From a virus, in IMG/VR virus record IMGVR_UViG_3300022929_003735, positions 1 to 42,054 of that record: a stretch of 42,054 nucleotides of DNA. The stretch is one strand, 5' to 3'. A model generated the notes under the pieces. That model saw only the letters and a list, made by a program, of their open reading frames with translations. It was not told the DNA's origin and did not search any database. Positions 32,780-41,218 of the stretch are shown here, in pieces; the stretch's first letter is position 1; each line of letters begins with the position of its first letter. A program made the translations under genes and the position numbers.

Positions 32780-35311
32780 TTAGAAGTTGTATTTCAAACT
32801 TGCATTCCATGTACGACCGAAACCGAACCATACAAAGTTACGAGTATCAATACCATTCCATGTAACTGAATTTTCATCAGCGTGAATGTTAGTATTAGAC
32901 TCCGCAATGTAAGTAGTGTTCAACACATTGTTTACATTCAAACGAAGAGTCATCTTACCCAAACGAGTAGTCATACCCATATCAACCAATCCGTAAGATG
33001 GTAGTTTCAATGCACCTGCATTATCAGGAGCAGTAAACACATCATCTAAGATGTTATAGTCAGCATAAAGACCATCAACAAAACGGTAGTTTGCATCCAA
33101 GTTAACTTTACCCACTCTGTAATCCGCACCTAAGCTAGTTACGAATTGTGCAGCATCACCAACTTTAGCACCTTCCAAGTACAATGTACCTGTACCAATT
33201 TCTTGTTGTTGGTCATCAAACAATGTAGCTGTAAAGTCTTTAGTATATCTCCAGTCACCTGCAGAAACCATACCCTTAACTTTCAAATTAGAGTTAACAG
33301 TGTACTTACCTTCAACTTCAATACCATTGTGTCTTACGTCAATATCTTTGAACTGAGCGAATCCATCAACACCTTGAGAGTTACTCAATGAACGTGAGAT
33401 GAAACGATTACCCCAATTCGTAGAATAAGCATTTACATTCAATGCCAAGTCATTAGTGATGTAACCGTAACCCAATTCAACAGAAGTGATTTCTTCATTC
33501 TGTAAGTCTTCGTTAACCAAGTTAGCGTAGTTAGGGAATACAGCGTCGAACATTGGTTGACGAGAGATGTAACCCGCATTGAAGAATACGTTCATTTCAT
33601 CGTTCAAGTTGTAGTTCGCACCACCTTTAACGTAACCACCCAACTGATTGTGTACATCAGATACAGGAAGAGCTGGTTGGTCAAAGAAATCTTCTCTTTG
33701 GTATGCTTGGTTAGATACACCCGCTTGAAGTACCGCATTGTAACGACCTTTCTCGTTGTATTCAACCATACCATTCAATCCACCCCATCTAACTAAACCT
33801 GTGTTGTAGTAGTCAATCTTAGGACCATTCAAACCTGTGTTTCTGAATGGAGACGCATCGATTGTAGTGTTAATAATCTGACCTGCAGAATTCTTGTTAC
33901 CTGTTGAGTAGTAACCGTCAAGACCCATCAAGTCATTCATTGTACGGTAGTGGTAACCTTTGTAGTTACGAAGGTCAACACCAATAGATGTTTTCCAATT
34001 ACCGAATTCACCTTCTAAGTTAGAAATTGCACCAACCCAGTTGTGAGAGTTCATAGATGCTCTACGAACGATAACCGCTCTGTTTACGTTAGAATCACGG
34101 AAACCGTTTGAACCAATCATCTGACCATTGAATCCTGAGATGTCACCAGTGTAACCATCAGTATTTGCTTGGTTATAAGCAACCAACGCATCAAAGTCAA
34201 TGAATCCATTCTCATCACGAGAACCACGACCATCTTCTACATAGTGTTCATACAAATCTTTTTGGTATGGTAAGATGTCAGTCTCAGCGTTGTAGTAGTT
34301 ACGACCACGAGGACCTGTACCACCACCACGACCAGCAGAACCATACAACGATGTGTTCAATGTCCAAGTAGAATTGATGTCCCAATCCCAGTTGAACGTA
34401 GCCAATGGTTTGTTATAGAAGTTTCTTCTCATTGAGTACTCCTCACCATTCAACGTACCACCGTTAGAATTCCAACGAGGGTCAATACCTTCTTCACCAA
34501 AGTATTCAAAGTCACGAATAGAAACGTAAACATCTCTTTGGTGGTGCCATTGTCCAGCACCTAAGATAGAAAGGTTCATTTTGTGGTCAGAACCTTTTGG
34601 TTCATAACCAACAGCCCCGAAGTATGTCCAACCTTCACCTGAAGTATTATAAACATATCCGTTACCTTGCCACTTAGACAATAAGAATGATGTTGCCCAT
34701 CCATCCTCATCTTTACCTGTGTTGTAATTCACAGTGGTCTTTAAGTAACCATCGTTACCTACCACCTGTGCTACCGAACCACCTTCAGACTTCTGAGCCG
34801 CCTTTGTGAAGATAGATACCGTACCACCCACAGATGGAACCGCCAAACGTGATGCACCCAAACCTCTTTGGATTTGGATTCCTGATGCCACATCTGTCAA
34901 ACCTTGCCAGTTAGACCAATAAACCCATCCATTCTCCATATCATTAACAGGTTGTCCGTTAATTAGGAATGATGTGTTTCTCTGGTCAAAACCACGAAGT
35001 GACAAACGTGAGTCACCGTAACCACCACCTTGTTTAGTTGCATAAACACCAGGTGTGTTGTTCATGATTTCAGGGAACTCTAAGTTACCCGTCTTCAATG
35101 TGATTTCAGATGGAGAAATCGTAGATACTGCGATAGGAGTCTCACGAACCTTAGCAATATCAATCACCCCCGATGTAACAACAACTTCATCCAATGTTTC
35201 AGAGTTGAAAAGGGAGTCTAACGCTTCAAGATTTTTGGCTTCTTGAGCAAAAGCACTGTTCACTGTTAATAATGCTCCAGCGATGAAAGCCAATAAATTT
35301 ACTTTTTTCAT
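32780..35311 (-). CDS. TonB-dependent outer-membrane receptor
   Basis: The 843-aa protein is a complete TonB-dependent transporter. A Sec signal peptide (MKKVNLLAFIAGALLTVNSA, cut near AFAQ) is followed by a TonB-box-like DEVVVTSG (about 40-47). Next is a plug domain (about 50-170) with SLRGFDQRNTSFLINGQPV and GLGASRLAVPSVGGTVSIF. Then comes a barrel of beta strands that ends in SLKYNF, with the terminal Phe expected for outer-membrane insertion. It lacks the CarboxypepD-regulatory N-terminal domain of SusC-type receptors. It would import a large nutrient or chelate into the host periplasm. Such genes are common in Bacteroidetes and very unusual in phages. It sits alone between terminators, so it is a self-contained cargo unit. 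A misassembly or prophage boundary cannot be excluded from sequence alone. Confidence 0.93.
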   Translation of the reverse strand: MKKVNLLAFIAGALLTVNSAFAQEAKNLEALDSLFNSETLDEVVVTSGVIDIAKVRETPIAVSTISPSEITLKTGNLEFPEIMNNTPGVYATKQGGGYGDSRLSLRGFDQRNTSFLINGQPVNDMENGWVYWSNWQGLTDVASGIQIQRGLGASRLAVPSVGGTVSIFTKAAQKSEGGSVAQVVGNDGYLKTTVNYNTGKDEDGWATSFLLSKWQGNGYVYNTSGEGWTYFGAVGYEPKGSDHKMNLSILGAGQWHHQRDVYVSIRDFEYFGEEGIDPRWNSNGGTLNGEEYSMRRNFYNKPLATFNWDWDINSTWTLNTSLYGSAGRGGGTGPRGRNYYNAETDILPYQKDLYEHYVEDGRGSRDENGFIDFDALVAYNQANTDGYTGDISGFNGQMIGSNGFRDSNVNRAVIVRRASMNSHNWVGAISNLEGEFGNWKTSIGVDLRNYKGYHYRTMNDLMGLDGYYSTGNKNSAGQIINTTIDASPFRNTGLNGPKIDYYNTGLVRWGGLNGMVEYNEKGRYNAVLQAGVSNQAYQREDFFDQPALPVSDVHNQLGGYVKGGANYNLNDEMNVFFNAGYISRQPMFDAVFPNYANLVNEDLQNEEITSVELGYGYITNDLALNVNAYSTNWGNRFISRSLSNSQGVDGFAQFKDIDVRHNGIEVEGKYTVNSNLKVKGMVSAGDWRYTKDFTATLFDDQQQEIGTGTLYLEGAKVGDAAQFVTSLGADYRVGKVNLDANYRFVDGLYADYNILDDVFTAPDNAGALKLPSYGLVDMGMTTRLGKMTLRLNVNNVLNTTYIAESNTNIHADENSVTWNGIDTRNFVWFGFGRTWNASLKYNF

Positions 35312-35338
35312 TTTAATTTATTTTGGTTTATTTATTAT

Positions 35339-35365
35339 AAAAAAAGCCGAAGCGTAAACTTCGGC
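35339..35365 (-). terminator. Rho-independent terminator upstream of the TonB receptor
   Basis: GCCGAAG and CTTCGGC form a 7-bp GC-rich stem with a 6-nt loop, followed by T7 on the minus strand. It ends the small basic-protein transcript and isolates the receptor gene, whose own promoter must lie in or after this short stretch or depend on read-through. Confidence 0.85.
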
Positions 35366-35430
35366 CCTGATTATACTGGTTAATTTCCTCGGTATTCCAC
35401 GAGGTACTATTGGTTGGGGTGTATATCGTT

Positions 35431-35565
35431 TTACCTTCCTTGACCACGATATTTCTTCTTGTAATTTTTTGATGTTTTACTACGAGATGTGTTGTTCTTA
35501 GAGTGAACTCCCGGACGAGACTTGTGTGTTGTCTCCATTTTTCCCATTGAATTGAGTTTTGCCAT
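35431..35565 (-). CDS. Small basic protein (44 aa)
   Basis: ATG at 35565 gives MAKLNSMGKMETTHKSRPGV, then HSKNNTSRSKTSKNYKKKYR and GQGR before TAA. It is about a third Lys/Arg with no acidic cluster, like a nucleic-acid-binding peptide. It has its own Bacteroidetes-type promoter match (35607-35638) and a terminator, so it is a separate unit. No family is named. Confidence 0.7.
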   Translation of the reverse strand: MAKLNSMGKMETTHKSRPGVHSKNNTSRSKTSKNYKKKYRGQGR

Positions 35566-35606
35566 TTCTTTTCTTTTACTTAATTGTTTGACTTATTTTA
35601 ACCCTA

Positions 35607-35638
35607 CAAATATATACAAATTTATTTTACAAAAACAA
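35607..35638 (-). promoter_or_regulatory. Bacteroidetes-type promoter before the small basic-protein gene
   Basis: On the minus strand TTG (35638-35636) and TATATTTG (35614-35607) are separated by 21 nt. This fits the Bacteroidetes -33 TTTG / -7 TAnnTTTG consensus, about 40 nt before the ATG at 35565. Confidence 0.55.
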
Positions 35639-35642
35639 CCCT

Positions 35643-37304
35643 TTAGAAATAAAAATCGAAAATATCATCTTTCACGTCCTCATTGTTGTCCCACACCAAT
35701 CTTTTTTTATCCCAATAAGATTGTCTATGTATGATTTTCCCATTTGGAAACTCTTTTTTCATCTTTGGTAACTCAATAACTCTTGCATCGCTGAGTCGTT
35801 TTATACGATTACCAATCTCTTCCAAAGCGTAGTTCCAATTTGAATTCAAGGTTTCATTGAACCTTCCTAACGCTTGAACATTGAGTGGTGATGACCCTTT
35901 GAAATACCTAAACTCCACGGTAGCTCTTTCCTTACTGTTCACACTACCCTCACGGAGTGATATGATGAAACAGTTTGCCTGTTCTATATAAGTTCTTACA
36001 CAATTGTTTTGATGAGCACTCTCCTCATTGTACTGTTCAGTATTGGTTAACAACACTGGGTAGTAATCCAAATGAGGACCCATAATAGGTTGTTGAATTT
36101 CTTCAATCATTGTTGTTGGGTAATTTCTTTCAATTCTACCTCTTCTATAACTTTCCAATAGACTCACCCACTCACGATGTTCTCTATCAAACTGTGACTT
36201 TGTTCTCGCTCTTAACTTTACCTCAACATCATATTTAAGTAGGTCCTTTTTGAATCTAAGGTGGTCGTTAATTATTGACACCAAAGAATCTTCCACCTTT
36301 ATCAAATCAGTACTATTGTTTTTGTTATTGAAGTCATTGATGTAATCTACCAAACACCTTTTCTCTATGTTTGATAATTCAACTTCAGGTAAATAGGCAA
36401 CGCTACCTATGGAAGTCCCTCTGTCATTATAAAACTCTAATTGTAACATATTAAAAAAGTCCACACCCAGTAAATTATAAAAATAAGTGAGAGAATGAAA
36501 ATTAACATGTTTATCTGAGTTCAACAACTTACGAACCTTCTTACCTTTGTAACCTCTATCTTTCATAAAAGCATCTACCACTGAACCACTCTTCTTTAAT
36601 GAAGATTTTTTAATTGATATTGGTAAGAATTTATATGGATTATCAGGTAATTTGAAATTGTTGGCATTGTAATATAATTTGAAGTATTCATCAACAAGAG
36701 TACTGATGTCACCAATAACCTGTTGTTCAAAACCTAAAGTCTTATTAAACACATCAACGGCCTCCCAAAATATCTTCCACCCATGTTTGGTATCCATCAC
36801 CATAGCATTCTTTCCTGACAATGAGACTTCATTAACACTATTAACAATCGTTGACAATACTCCCTGAATATGGTACCAGTTATTGGTTCTCACGTGTTTA
36901 CCTCGAACCTTACTCTTTGATGAGTTTCTACCTCCACTATAAAAGTTTTTATATTTCTTATTATAGGTTATGTATTGAACATACTTAGTCGTACCGAAAT
37001 AGGCTTTACCAACCTTTCTACCTTTGGAGAAGTTATATACTTTAAGAGAAATAGACTTTTCGTTTTCTTCAACTACGACGGTAACCCTCTCAATGAAGAT
37101 ACCTTTACTCTTATCCCCATAATAATGTTTGAGCTCCTCCTCATTCTTAAGAACTATCTTTTGTTTCTTTCTCCAATAGTCCGCTTTCTTCTTCCGTGGG
37201 AACGGATAACCCTCATCACCCTCTTCATAGTTGACTTCACAAGTATCATCATAGACCCACATCCATAGTGTCTCGTCCTGATATTTGTACAAAGGTTCTT
37301 TCAT
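35643..37304 (-). CDS. PcfJ-like protein
   Basis: The 553-aa basic protein has a C-terminal PcfJ-like segment (about 425-505). NNCVRTYIEQANCFIISLRE is followed by ERATVEFRYF and LNVQALGRFNETLN, matching the family order CV-x-Y, I-x-x-R, T-V-E, Q-x-x-G-x-x-N. PcfJ domains occur in phages and mobile elements and are of unsettled function. The N-terminal 400 residues are Lys/Tyr-rich with RGKHVRTNNWYHIQG and long helices; none gives an enzyme family. The gene ends near the basic-protein promoter and is separated from the PLOD-like gene by a terminator. The C-terminal module resembles, loosely, the WCTA modules of the proteins at 4803-6398 and 39814-41127. Confidence 0.7.
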   Translation of the reverse strand: MKEPLYKYQDETLWMWVYDDTCEVNYEEGDEGYPFPRKKKADYWRKKQKIVLKNEEELKHYYGDKSKGIFIERVTVVVEENEKSISLKVYNFSKGRKVGKAYFGTTKYVQYITYNKKYKNFYSGGRNSSKSKVRGKHVRTNNWYHIQGVLSTIVNSVNEVSLSGKNAMVMDTKHGWKIFWEAVDVFNKTLGFEQQVIGDISTLVDEYFKLYYNANNFKLPDNPYKFLPISIKKSSLKKSGSVVDAFMKDRGYKGKKVRKLLNSDKHVNFHSLTYFYNLLGVDFFNMLQLEFYNDRGTSIGSVAYLPEVELSNIEKRCLVDYINDFNNKNNSTDLIKVEDSLVSIINDHLRFKKDLLKYDVEVKLRARTKSQFDREHREWVSLLESYRRGRIERNYPTTMIEEIQQPIMGPHLDYYPVLLTNTEQYNEESAHQNNCVRTYIEQANCFIISLREGSVNSKERATVEFRYFKGSSPLNVQALGRFNETLNSNWNYALEEIGNRIKRLSDARVIELPKMKKEFPNGKIIHRQSYWDKKRLVWDNNEDVKDDIFDFYF

Positions 37305-37331
37305 AGATTATTATTTACCCAAATTATAAGT

Positions 37332-37359
37332 AAAAAAAAAGAGGGAGACAACTCCCTCT
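37332..37359 (-). terminator. Rho-independent terminator of the PLOD-like gene
   Basis: AGAGGGAG and CTCCCTCT with a 4-nt loop, followed on the minus strand by a long T run (T9). It lies 9 nt after the stop of the 692-aa gene. Confidence 0.88.
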
Positions 37360-37367
37360 TATTAACA

Positions 37368-39446
37368 TTATATTACACCACCATAATAACTTTTATTTGT
37401 AACATATAGATAGAAACCTCGTTCCCTTAAGTTATATGAAAAACATTCATCATAATTATCTATACCCCATCTTTCAATATTTTTACTAAAGTAGTTTTGT
37501 ATCATTATGATTATCTCATTATTGATTAACCATATACCTGCAGTATAACCAACACTAAAGGTGTCCTGAATCTGATATTCTTTGATGGCCTTTTGTTCGT
37601 CAGAATCAATAAACTTACCCTCTTCATCAACATTGAAGAAGAAATTCACCCATTCAGTACCTTCACTATTAATCATCGGTGTGATAATATACTTATCCTC
37701 ACCAATCAACCTTTGAAGTGATTTTCTATTTCTGAATATATAATTTGCATCCATCATTAGAGTATAGTCTAAGTGTGACCTCATCGCCAGTTCTAAAGCC
37801 CTGTCTCTAAGTTGAACCTCATTACCGTCAACATAAATCATATCAATACCAATAAACTCAGACGAAAACTCATCAATGAACTTACCAATCTTATACTCAT
37901 GTGATAAATCAGAATACAACACATTGATGAATATGTTATCCTTCGGAAAATCTAAATACCTTATTTGGTCGAACACCTGATTCAAATCATCAACTGGTCT
38001 GTCAGCCAAAACATTAATCAACACACTTCTGTTAGTCACCTCAATGATTTGTTTCTTAAATAAATTCTTACCCAACACCACGTCTTCAATCTCTTTCAAG
38101 TATTCCTTAACCTCTGACGGACCATTACCATGAATCACCATTGGAGTTACTTTCTTCTTATTGTTATATAACTTACCCTCCAAATTATTCACCCTCATCT
38201 CATCTAAAGACATATTCAGGGTTTGGAAGATTTCTTGGTTGTAATCCAACTTTACATTGGTGGCCATTTTATTTCTAGTACCCTTCCAAACATACCATCC
38301 AAATCCACTACCTTCTTCACTAATACTTTGTTGTTCAGTCCAAGCCATAAGTTCCAACATTGGATATCTCTCCAACATATTTGTAGGTGTTAGGTCAGGT
38401 TGATGGTGATGTCCATATACATTTTCATATACACCGTCCCAATCCTGAACATACTCAAACGGTACAACAATTATGATGTCACCAACTTTATCCCTAACCT
38501 TAGTTAACCAATTAAAAGCTTCTTCCTGTGTTACGTGCTCAAATACATCACCCATAACAACAAGGTCATAACGTTCAAAATCAAAATCTAAGAAGTTACC
38601 AGTGTAAACATTGGTATACATCTCATTAAGATTATACCTTTCAACATAAGGTTCAAAGATTTCAATGCAGTCAATGTGTCTAATAAAAGAACCCAACACG
38701 TGAGCCCATTTACCATCACCACCACCAATATCCAACATAGTAGCATGTTCACCATACTTATTAGTCACAAACTTATAAATAAGTTCATCAAAATATGTCT
38801 CACTCATCCAACCAAAAGGACTACCATTCGCATGTGACTCATGTTCATTAGGTTTGATACCATTATATGGTAACTTCTCAGGAATCTCTCCACCACTATT
38901 CAAAAAGTAATCAGTGTAGAATCTTTGGTCGTCTTCTTCAATCGGAATATCTTTATTTACAATATCAAAGATGTGGTCACCGTACCCAATAAAACCACCT
39001 GAGTTCAAATACTTATATTCACTACCTGTCGTTGGGTACATCCCTTTAATGTCATCATCAGGCCAACAGGTCTTCTCAGCACTAAACACCACTGGTGATT
39101 TCATACTTCTAAACTTATCAATGATTTCCTTAGGTCCCGCATTGAAGACCACATCATAAGAATCAGTAAATAAAACAATAGTATCCTGAAGGTTATCCAA
39201 TGTTTTCATAAAGTCTCTTAAGTAGATAACCTTCTGAGCACCACCCTGAGAAATCAAAACACCATTCTCAGCATGTCCACTCTTCCACTCATCACCTAAA
39301 CCTAAAATATGATATGGGATGTTATATCTCTTACACGAATCTCTGAAACGATTTAATTCATCGTTATCCTCTGTAGCCACAGTGACCACAATAAAACGGT
39401 CAACACCGTCAACATAATAATTCAAAGGTTCTTTCATTACTTCCAT
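37368..39446 (-). CDS. PLOD-like collagen glycosyltransferase with inserted SAM methyltransferase domain
   Basis: The 692-aa protein follows the GT and accessory domains of animal procollagen-lysine hydroxylases (PLOD) and mimivirus L230. Visible motifs are VTVATEDNDELNRF (22-35), LGLGDEW (48-54), LFTDSYDVV (92-100; Asp95/Asp98 for Mn-UDP-sugar), FSAEKTCWPD (121-130), YLNSGGFIGY (146-155) and EEDDQRFYT (170-178). The chain is then interrupted at about residues 205-390 by a class I methyltransferase with MLDIGGGDGKW (237-247) and VMGDVFEHV (287-295). It returns to PLOD sequence at VKLDYNQEIFQTLNMSLDEM and PMVIHGNGP (435-443). Residues about 464-692 match the PLOD accessory domain. The C-terminal hydroxylase domain is absent. 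Predicted activity: glucosyl- or galactosyl-transfer to hydroxylysine of collagen, with methylation. MKEPLN at Met4 is an alternative start. Confidence 0.88.
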   Translation of the reverse strand: MEVMKEPLNYYVDGVDRFIVVTVATEDNDELNRFRDSCKRYNIPYHILGLGDEWKSGHAENGVLISQGGAQKVIYLRDFMKTLDNLQDTIVLFTDSYDVVFNAGPKEIIDKFRSMKSPVVFSAEKTCWPDDDIKGMYPTTGSEYKYLNSGGFIGYGDHIFDIVNKDIPIEEDDQRFYTDYFLNSGGEIPEKLPYNGIKPNEHESHANGSPFGWMSETYFDELIYKFVTNKYGEHATMLDIGGGDGKWAHVLGSFIRHIDCIEIFEPYVERYNLNEMYTNVYTGNFLDFDFERYDLVVMGDVFEHVTQEEAFNWLTKVRDKVGDIIIVVPFEYVQDWDGVYENVYGHHHQPDLTPTNMLERYPMLELMAWTEQQSISEEGSGFGWYVWKGTRNKMATNVKLDYNQEIFQTLNMSLDEMRVNNLEGKLYNNKKKVTPMVIHGNGPSEVKEYLKEIEDVVLGKNLFKKQIIEVTNRSVLINVLADRPVDDLNQVFDQIRYLDFPKDNIFINVLYSDLSHEYKIGKFIDEFSSEFIGIDMIYVDGNEVQLRDRALELAMRSHLDYTLMMDANYIFRNRKSLQRLIGEDKYIITPMINSEGTEWVNFFFNVDEEGKFIDSDEQKAIKEYQIQDTFSVGYTAGIWLINNEIIIMIQNYFSKNIERWGIDNYDECFSYNLRERGFYLYVTNKSYYGGVI

Positions 39447-39481
39447 AAAAAGTCTATTTTATGGAAAAATAAGATAAGTTT

Positions 39482-39766
39482 CTAATTAAGAAATATTTTA
39501 CCGTAGGAAGTTTCAAAATAGGGTTCAACGATTGTTGCAACATCCTCTTCAGGTTGCATGTGGTTGAGTTTGAGAATAATCCCTATCATCTGTTTTTGAG
39601 TAAGTTCGATGTCCTCACCCTTATCAAAGTTTTCATTAGCAACCTTCTCCACCTCATCGAAGAATTCTTGAGGTTCAGCAACACCAATCAACTTCTGAAG
39701 TTCATCAGGGTTATCTGTAAAAAACTTTACAAAATTACTTACATATATTTGGACATCTACATTCAT
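39482..39766 (-). CDS. Unassigned acidic protein (94 aa)
   Basis: The frame begins MNVDVQIYVSNFVKFFTDNP. It has an acidic helical character with LIGVAEPQEFFDEVEKVANE and LTQKQMIGIILKLNHMQPEE, which look like helix pairs. No catalytic or binding motif is recognised. It follows a terminator, and a TATATTTG box (39778-39771) close to its ATG may be a -7 element, although no -33 TTTG is visible. It lies 35 nt upstream of the PLOD-like gene and may share a transcript with it. Confidence 0.6.
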   Translation of the reverse strand: MNVDVQIYVSNFVKFFTDNPDELQKLIGVAEPQEFFDEVEKVANENFDKGEDIELTQKQMIGIILKLNHMQPEEDVATIVEPYFETSYGKIFLN

Positions 39767-39777
39767 ACTACAAATAT

Positions 39778-39807
39778 AAAAAAAGTCAGGAGATTGTCCT
39801 GACTTTT
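39778..39807 (-). terminator. Rho-independent terminator (minus strand)
   Basis: AAAAGTCAGGA and TCCTGACTTTT form an 11-bp stem with a 5-nt loop, followed by a T-rich tail on the minus strand. It ends the LRR-protein transcript. Confidence 0.85.
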
Positions 39808-39813
39808 ACTAAA

Positions 39814-41127
39814 TTATCTTGAGATAAACACACCTTCTTCTGCCAACTTCTCAACAGCTTCAGGTAGCTTAAGTTGACTGTTACCTTGAATATTGATTAC
39901 CTTCAAGTTTGGAAGGGAAGCAACCTCCTCAGGAATAGTCTTTAAGTTAGGGTTGTTAGGAATTGAAAGGAACTGTAAGTTCTCCAATTGACCGATAGAC
40001 TTTGGAAGTGATTTAAGAATACCTTCGAAGTGAACCGCCATCAAGTTTTTGTAGTCACCCAATTTTTCAGGAATATCCAAAGCTAAATCTTGAACATTAT
40101 CACTTCTATATCCACCACTACTCTTAGTAAAATCAAATGAAGTAATGTCTTTCGGTAAACTTTGGAACAACTCATCGAATCCGTAAAGTGCAACATACTT
40201 AGAAGCCGCGTCTCTTGGGTAATCGATGTTCACTTTCTTACCGTCCATTGAAGTCATCCCCTTAGCGAATTCAGGTTTGAACGTATCTTTCAACTCAGGG
40301 TTATTATTCAAGAAATTAACCAAATCAATTTGTCGGTCATTGATATCCATGAACTGATTTGATGGGAAGTGGAATTGGTATCTCTCTTTCGGAAGACCTG
40401 TCTTCTCAGCACTTTCATCACTGTTTTTCAATACAACATACAATGGACCTTGTTTGATGTAAGTGTTGAAGTAACTTAAACCAGGTGCTGATGTACACCA
40501 TCTAGTCTCTTGGTTATAACCACCGAAGAAACATGCCGCATCTTTACCCAACTGTCCTTGGTCATCAATTCTAACCACCGACCATTCAGAACCTTTATAT
40601 ACAGGTTCAGAACCTGGGTAATCAAAAGTCTTAGCAGCTTCCTTCTTATCTTCTTTGGTACCCTTTGTTTTCTCCAATGAGAAATCTTTTACCAACTCAA
40701 ACAATGAGTCAATATCGTGTTTGTTGATATCTCTATCCTCAGCATCGATTTGTCTTTTGAAACGGTCAAACTTTTCCAAGTCTTCAGTAGTCTTATACAA
40801 ATCCTCAAAGAACATATTTTGCATCGATGTAAGTTCACCTTTATATGCTGGTGTACCATACTCTGCACTCTCCTGAGCTTTCTGATTCAACTTGTTGTAT
40901 TGTTTCAACAACCATTGAACGTATGTTCCTGCTTTCTTTACTTTGTCACCGTCTCTACGAGTCGTAGGGTCGGCCAATACCAACTCATCGAACTTCTCTA
41001 AAGACATTCGTGGAGGGATAACTTTGTCATCCTTCTTCTTTGGCTTTGTGAAACGGTCTCTCAATAGTTCGTAACGACCCTGCTCGAGAATAACTGTCTT
41101 TACTAAATTTGTGAACTTAAGTGCCAT
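39814..41127 (-). CDS. Leucine-rich-repeat protein with WCTS module
   Basis: The 437-aa protein has three parts. Residues 1-30 (MALKFTNLVKTVILEQGRYE, then LLRDRFTKPK) resemble the start of the 531-aa protein and are charged and helical. Residues about 180-300 hold a compact module with GGYNQETRWCTSAPGLSYF (WC at 210-211), PLYVVLKN and RYQFHFPSNQFMD. Residues about 325-437 are leucine-rich repeats (ENLQFLSIPNNPNLKTIP, LPNLKVINIQGNSQLKLP), a protein-binding fold. LRRs in phages may bind host proteins or be virion parts. There is no signal peptide or membrane span. Two candidate promoters lie upstream (TATTTATAAGGAAAG, and TTTG-N20-TATATTTG). It is the last gene of the right-hand minus-strand block, before a terminator. 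Confidence 0.75.
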   Translation of the reverse strand: MALKFTNLVKTVILEQGRYELLRDRFTKPKKKDDKVIPPRMSLEKFDELVLADPTTRRDGDKVKKAGTYVQWLLKQYNKLNQKAQESAEYGTPAYKGELTSMQNMFFEDLYKTTEDLEKFDRFKRQIDAEDRDINKHDIDSLFELVKDFSLEKTKGTKEDKKEAAKTFDYPGSEPVYKGSEWSVVRIDDQGQLGKDAACFFGGYNQETRWCTSAPGLSYFNTYIKQGPLYVVLKNSDESAEKTGLPKERYQFHFPSNQFMDINDRQIDLVNFLNNNPELKDTFKPEFAKGMTSMDGKKVNIDYPRDAASKYVALYGFDELFQSLPKDITSFDFTKSSGGYRSDNVQDLALDIPEKLGDYKNLMAVHFEGILKSLPKSIGQLENLQFLSIPNNPNLKTIPEEVASLPNLKVINIQGNSQLKLPEAVEKLAEEGVFISR

Positions 41128-41135
41128 ATAATTTT

Positions 41136-41150
41136 CTTTCCTTATAAATA
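41136..41150 (-). promoter_or_regulatory. Candidate promoter element, TATTTATAAGGAAAG
   Basis: On the minus strand TATTTATAAGGAAAG ends 8 nt before the LRR-protein ATG. Its tail AAGGAAAG resembles a weak purine-rich ribosome-binding sequence, so this copy could be partly a translation signal. Confidence 0.45.
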
Positions 41151-41186
41151 TGTAACTAAATAAAAAGATTCCCTTTTAGGACATCA

Positions 41187-41218
41187 CAAATATAAGAATA
41201 AGTTATCAAATATCCAAA
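41187..41218 (-). promoter_or_regulatory. Bacteroidetes-type promoter before the LRR gene
   Basis: On the minus strand TTTG (41218-41215) and TATATTTG (41194-41187) are separated by 20 nt, matching the -33 TTTG / -7 TAnnTTTG consensus. It lies at the 3' end of the Dam-like gene, about 60 nt before the LRR start, and may use host RNA polymerase. Confidence 0.6.

Noticed and set aside
29779-35311. The possibility that this part is host chromosome (glutamine synthetase, thioredoxin, TonB receptor)
   Set aside because: Small phage-like genes, tight overlaps and the same motifs surround these genes on both sides. I keep misassembly only as a stated risk for the TonB receptor.
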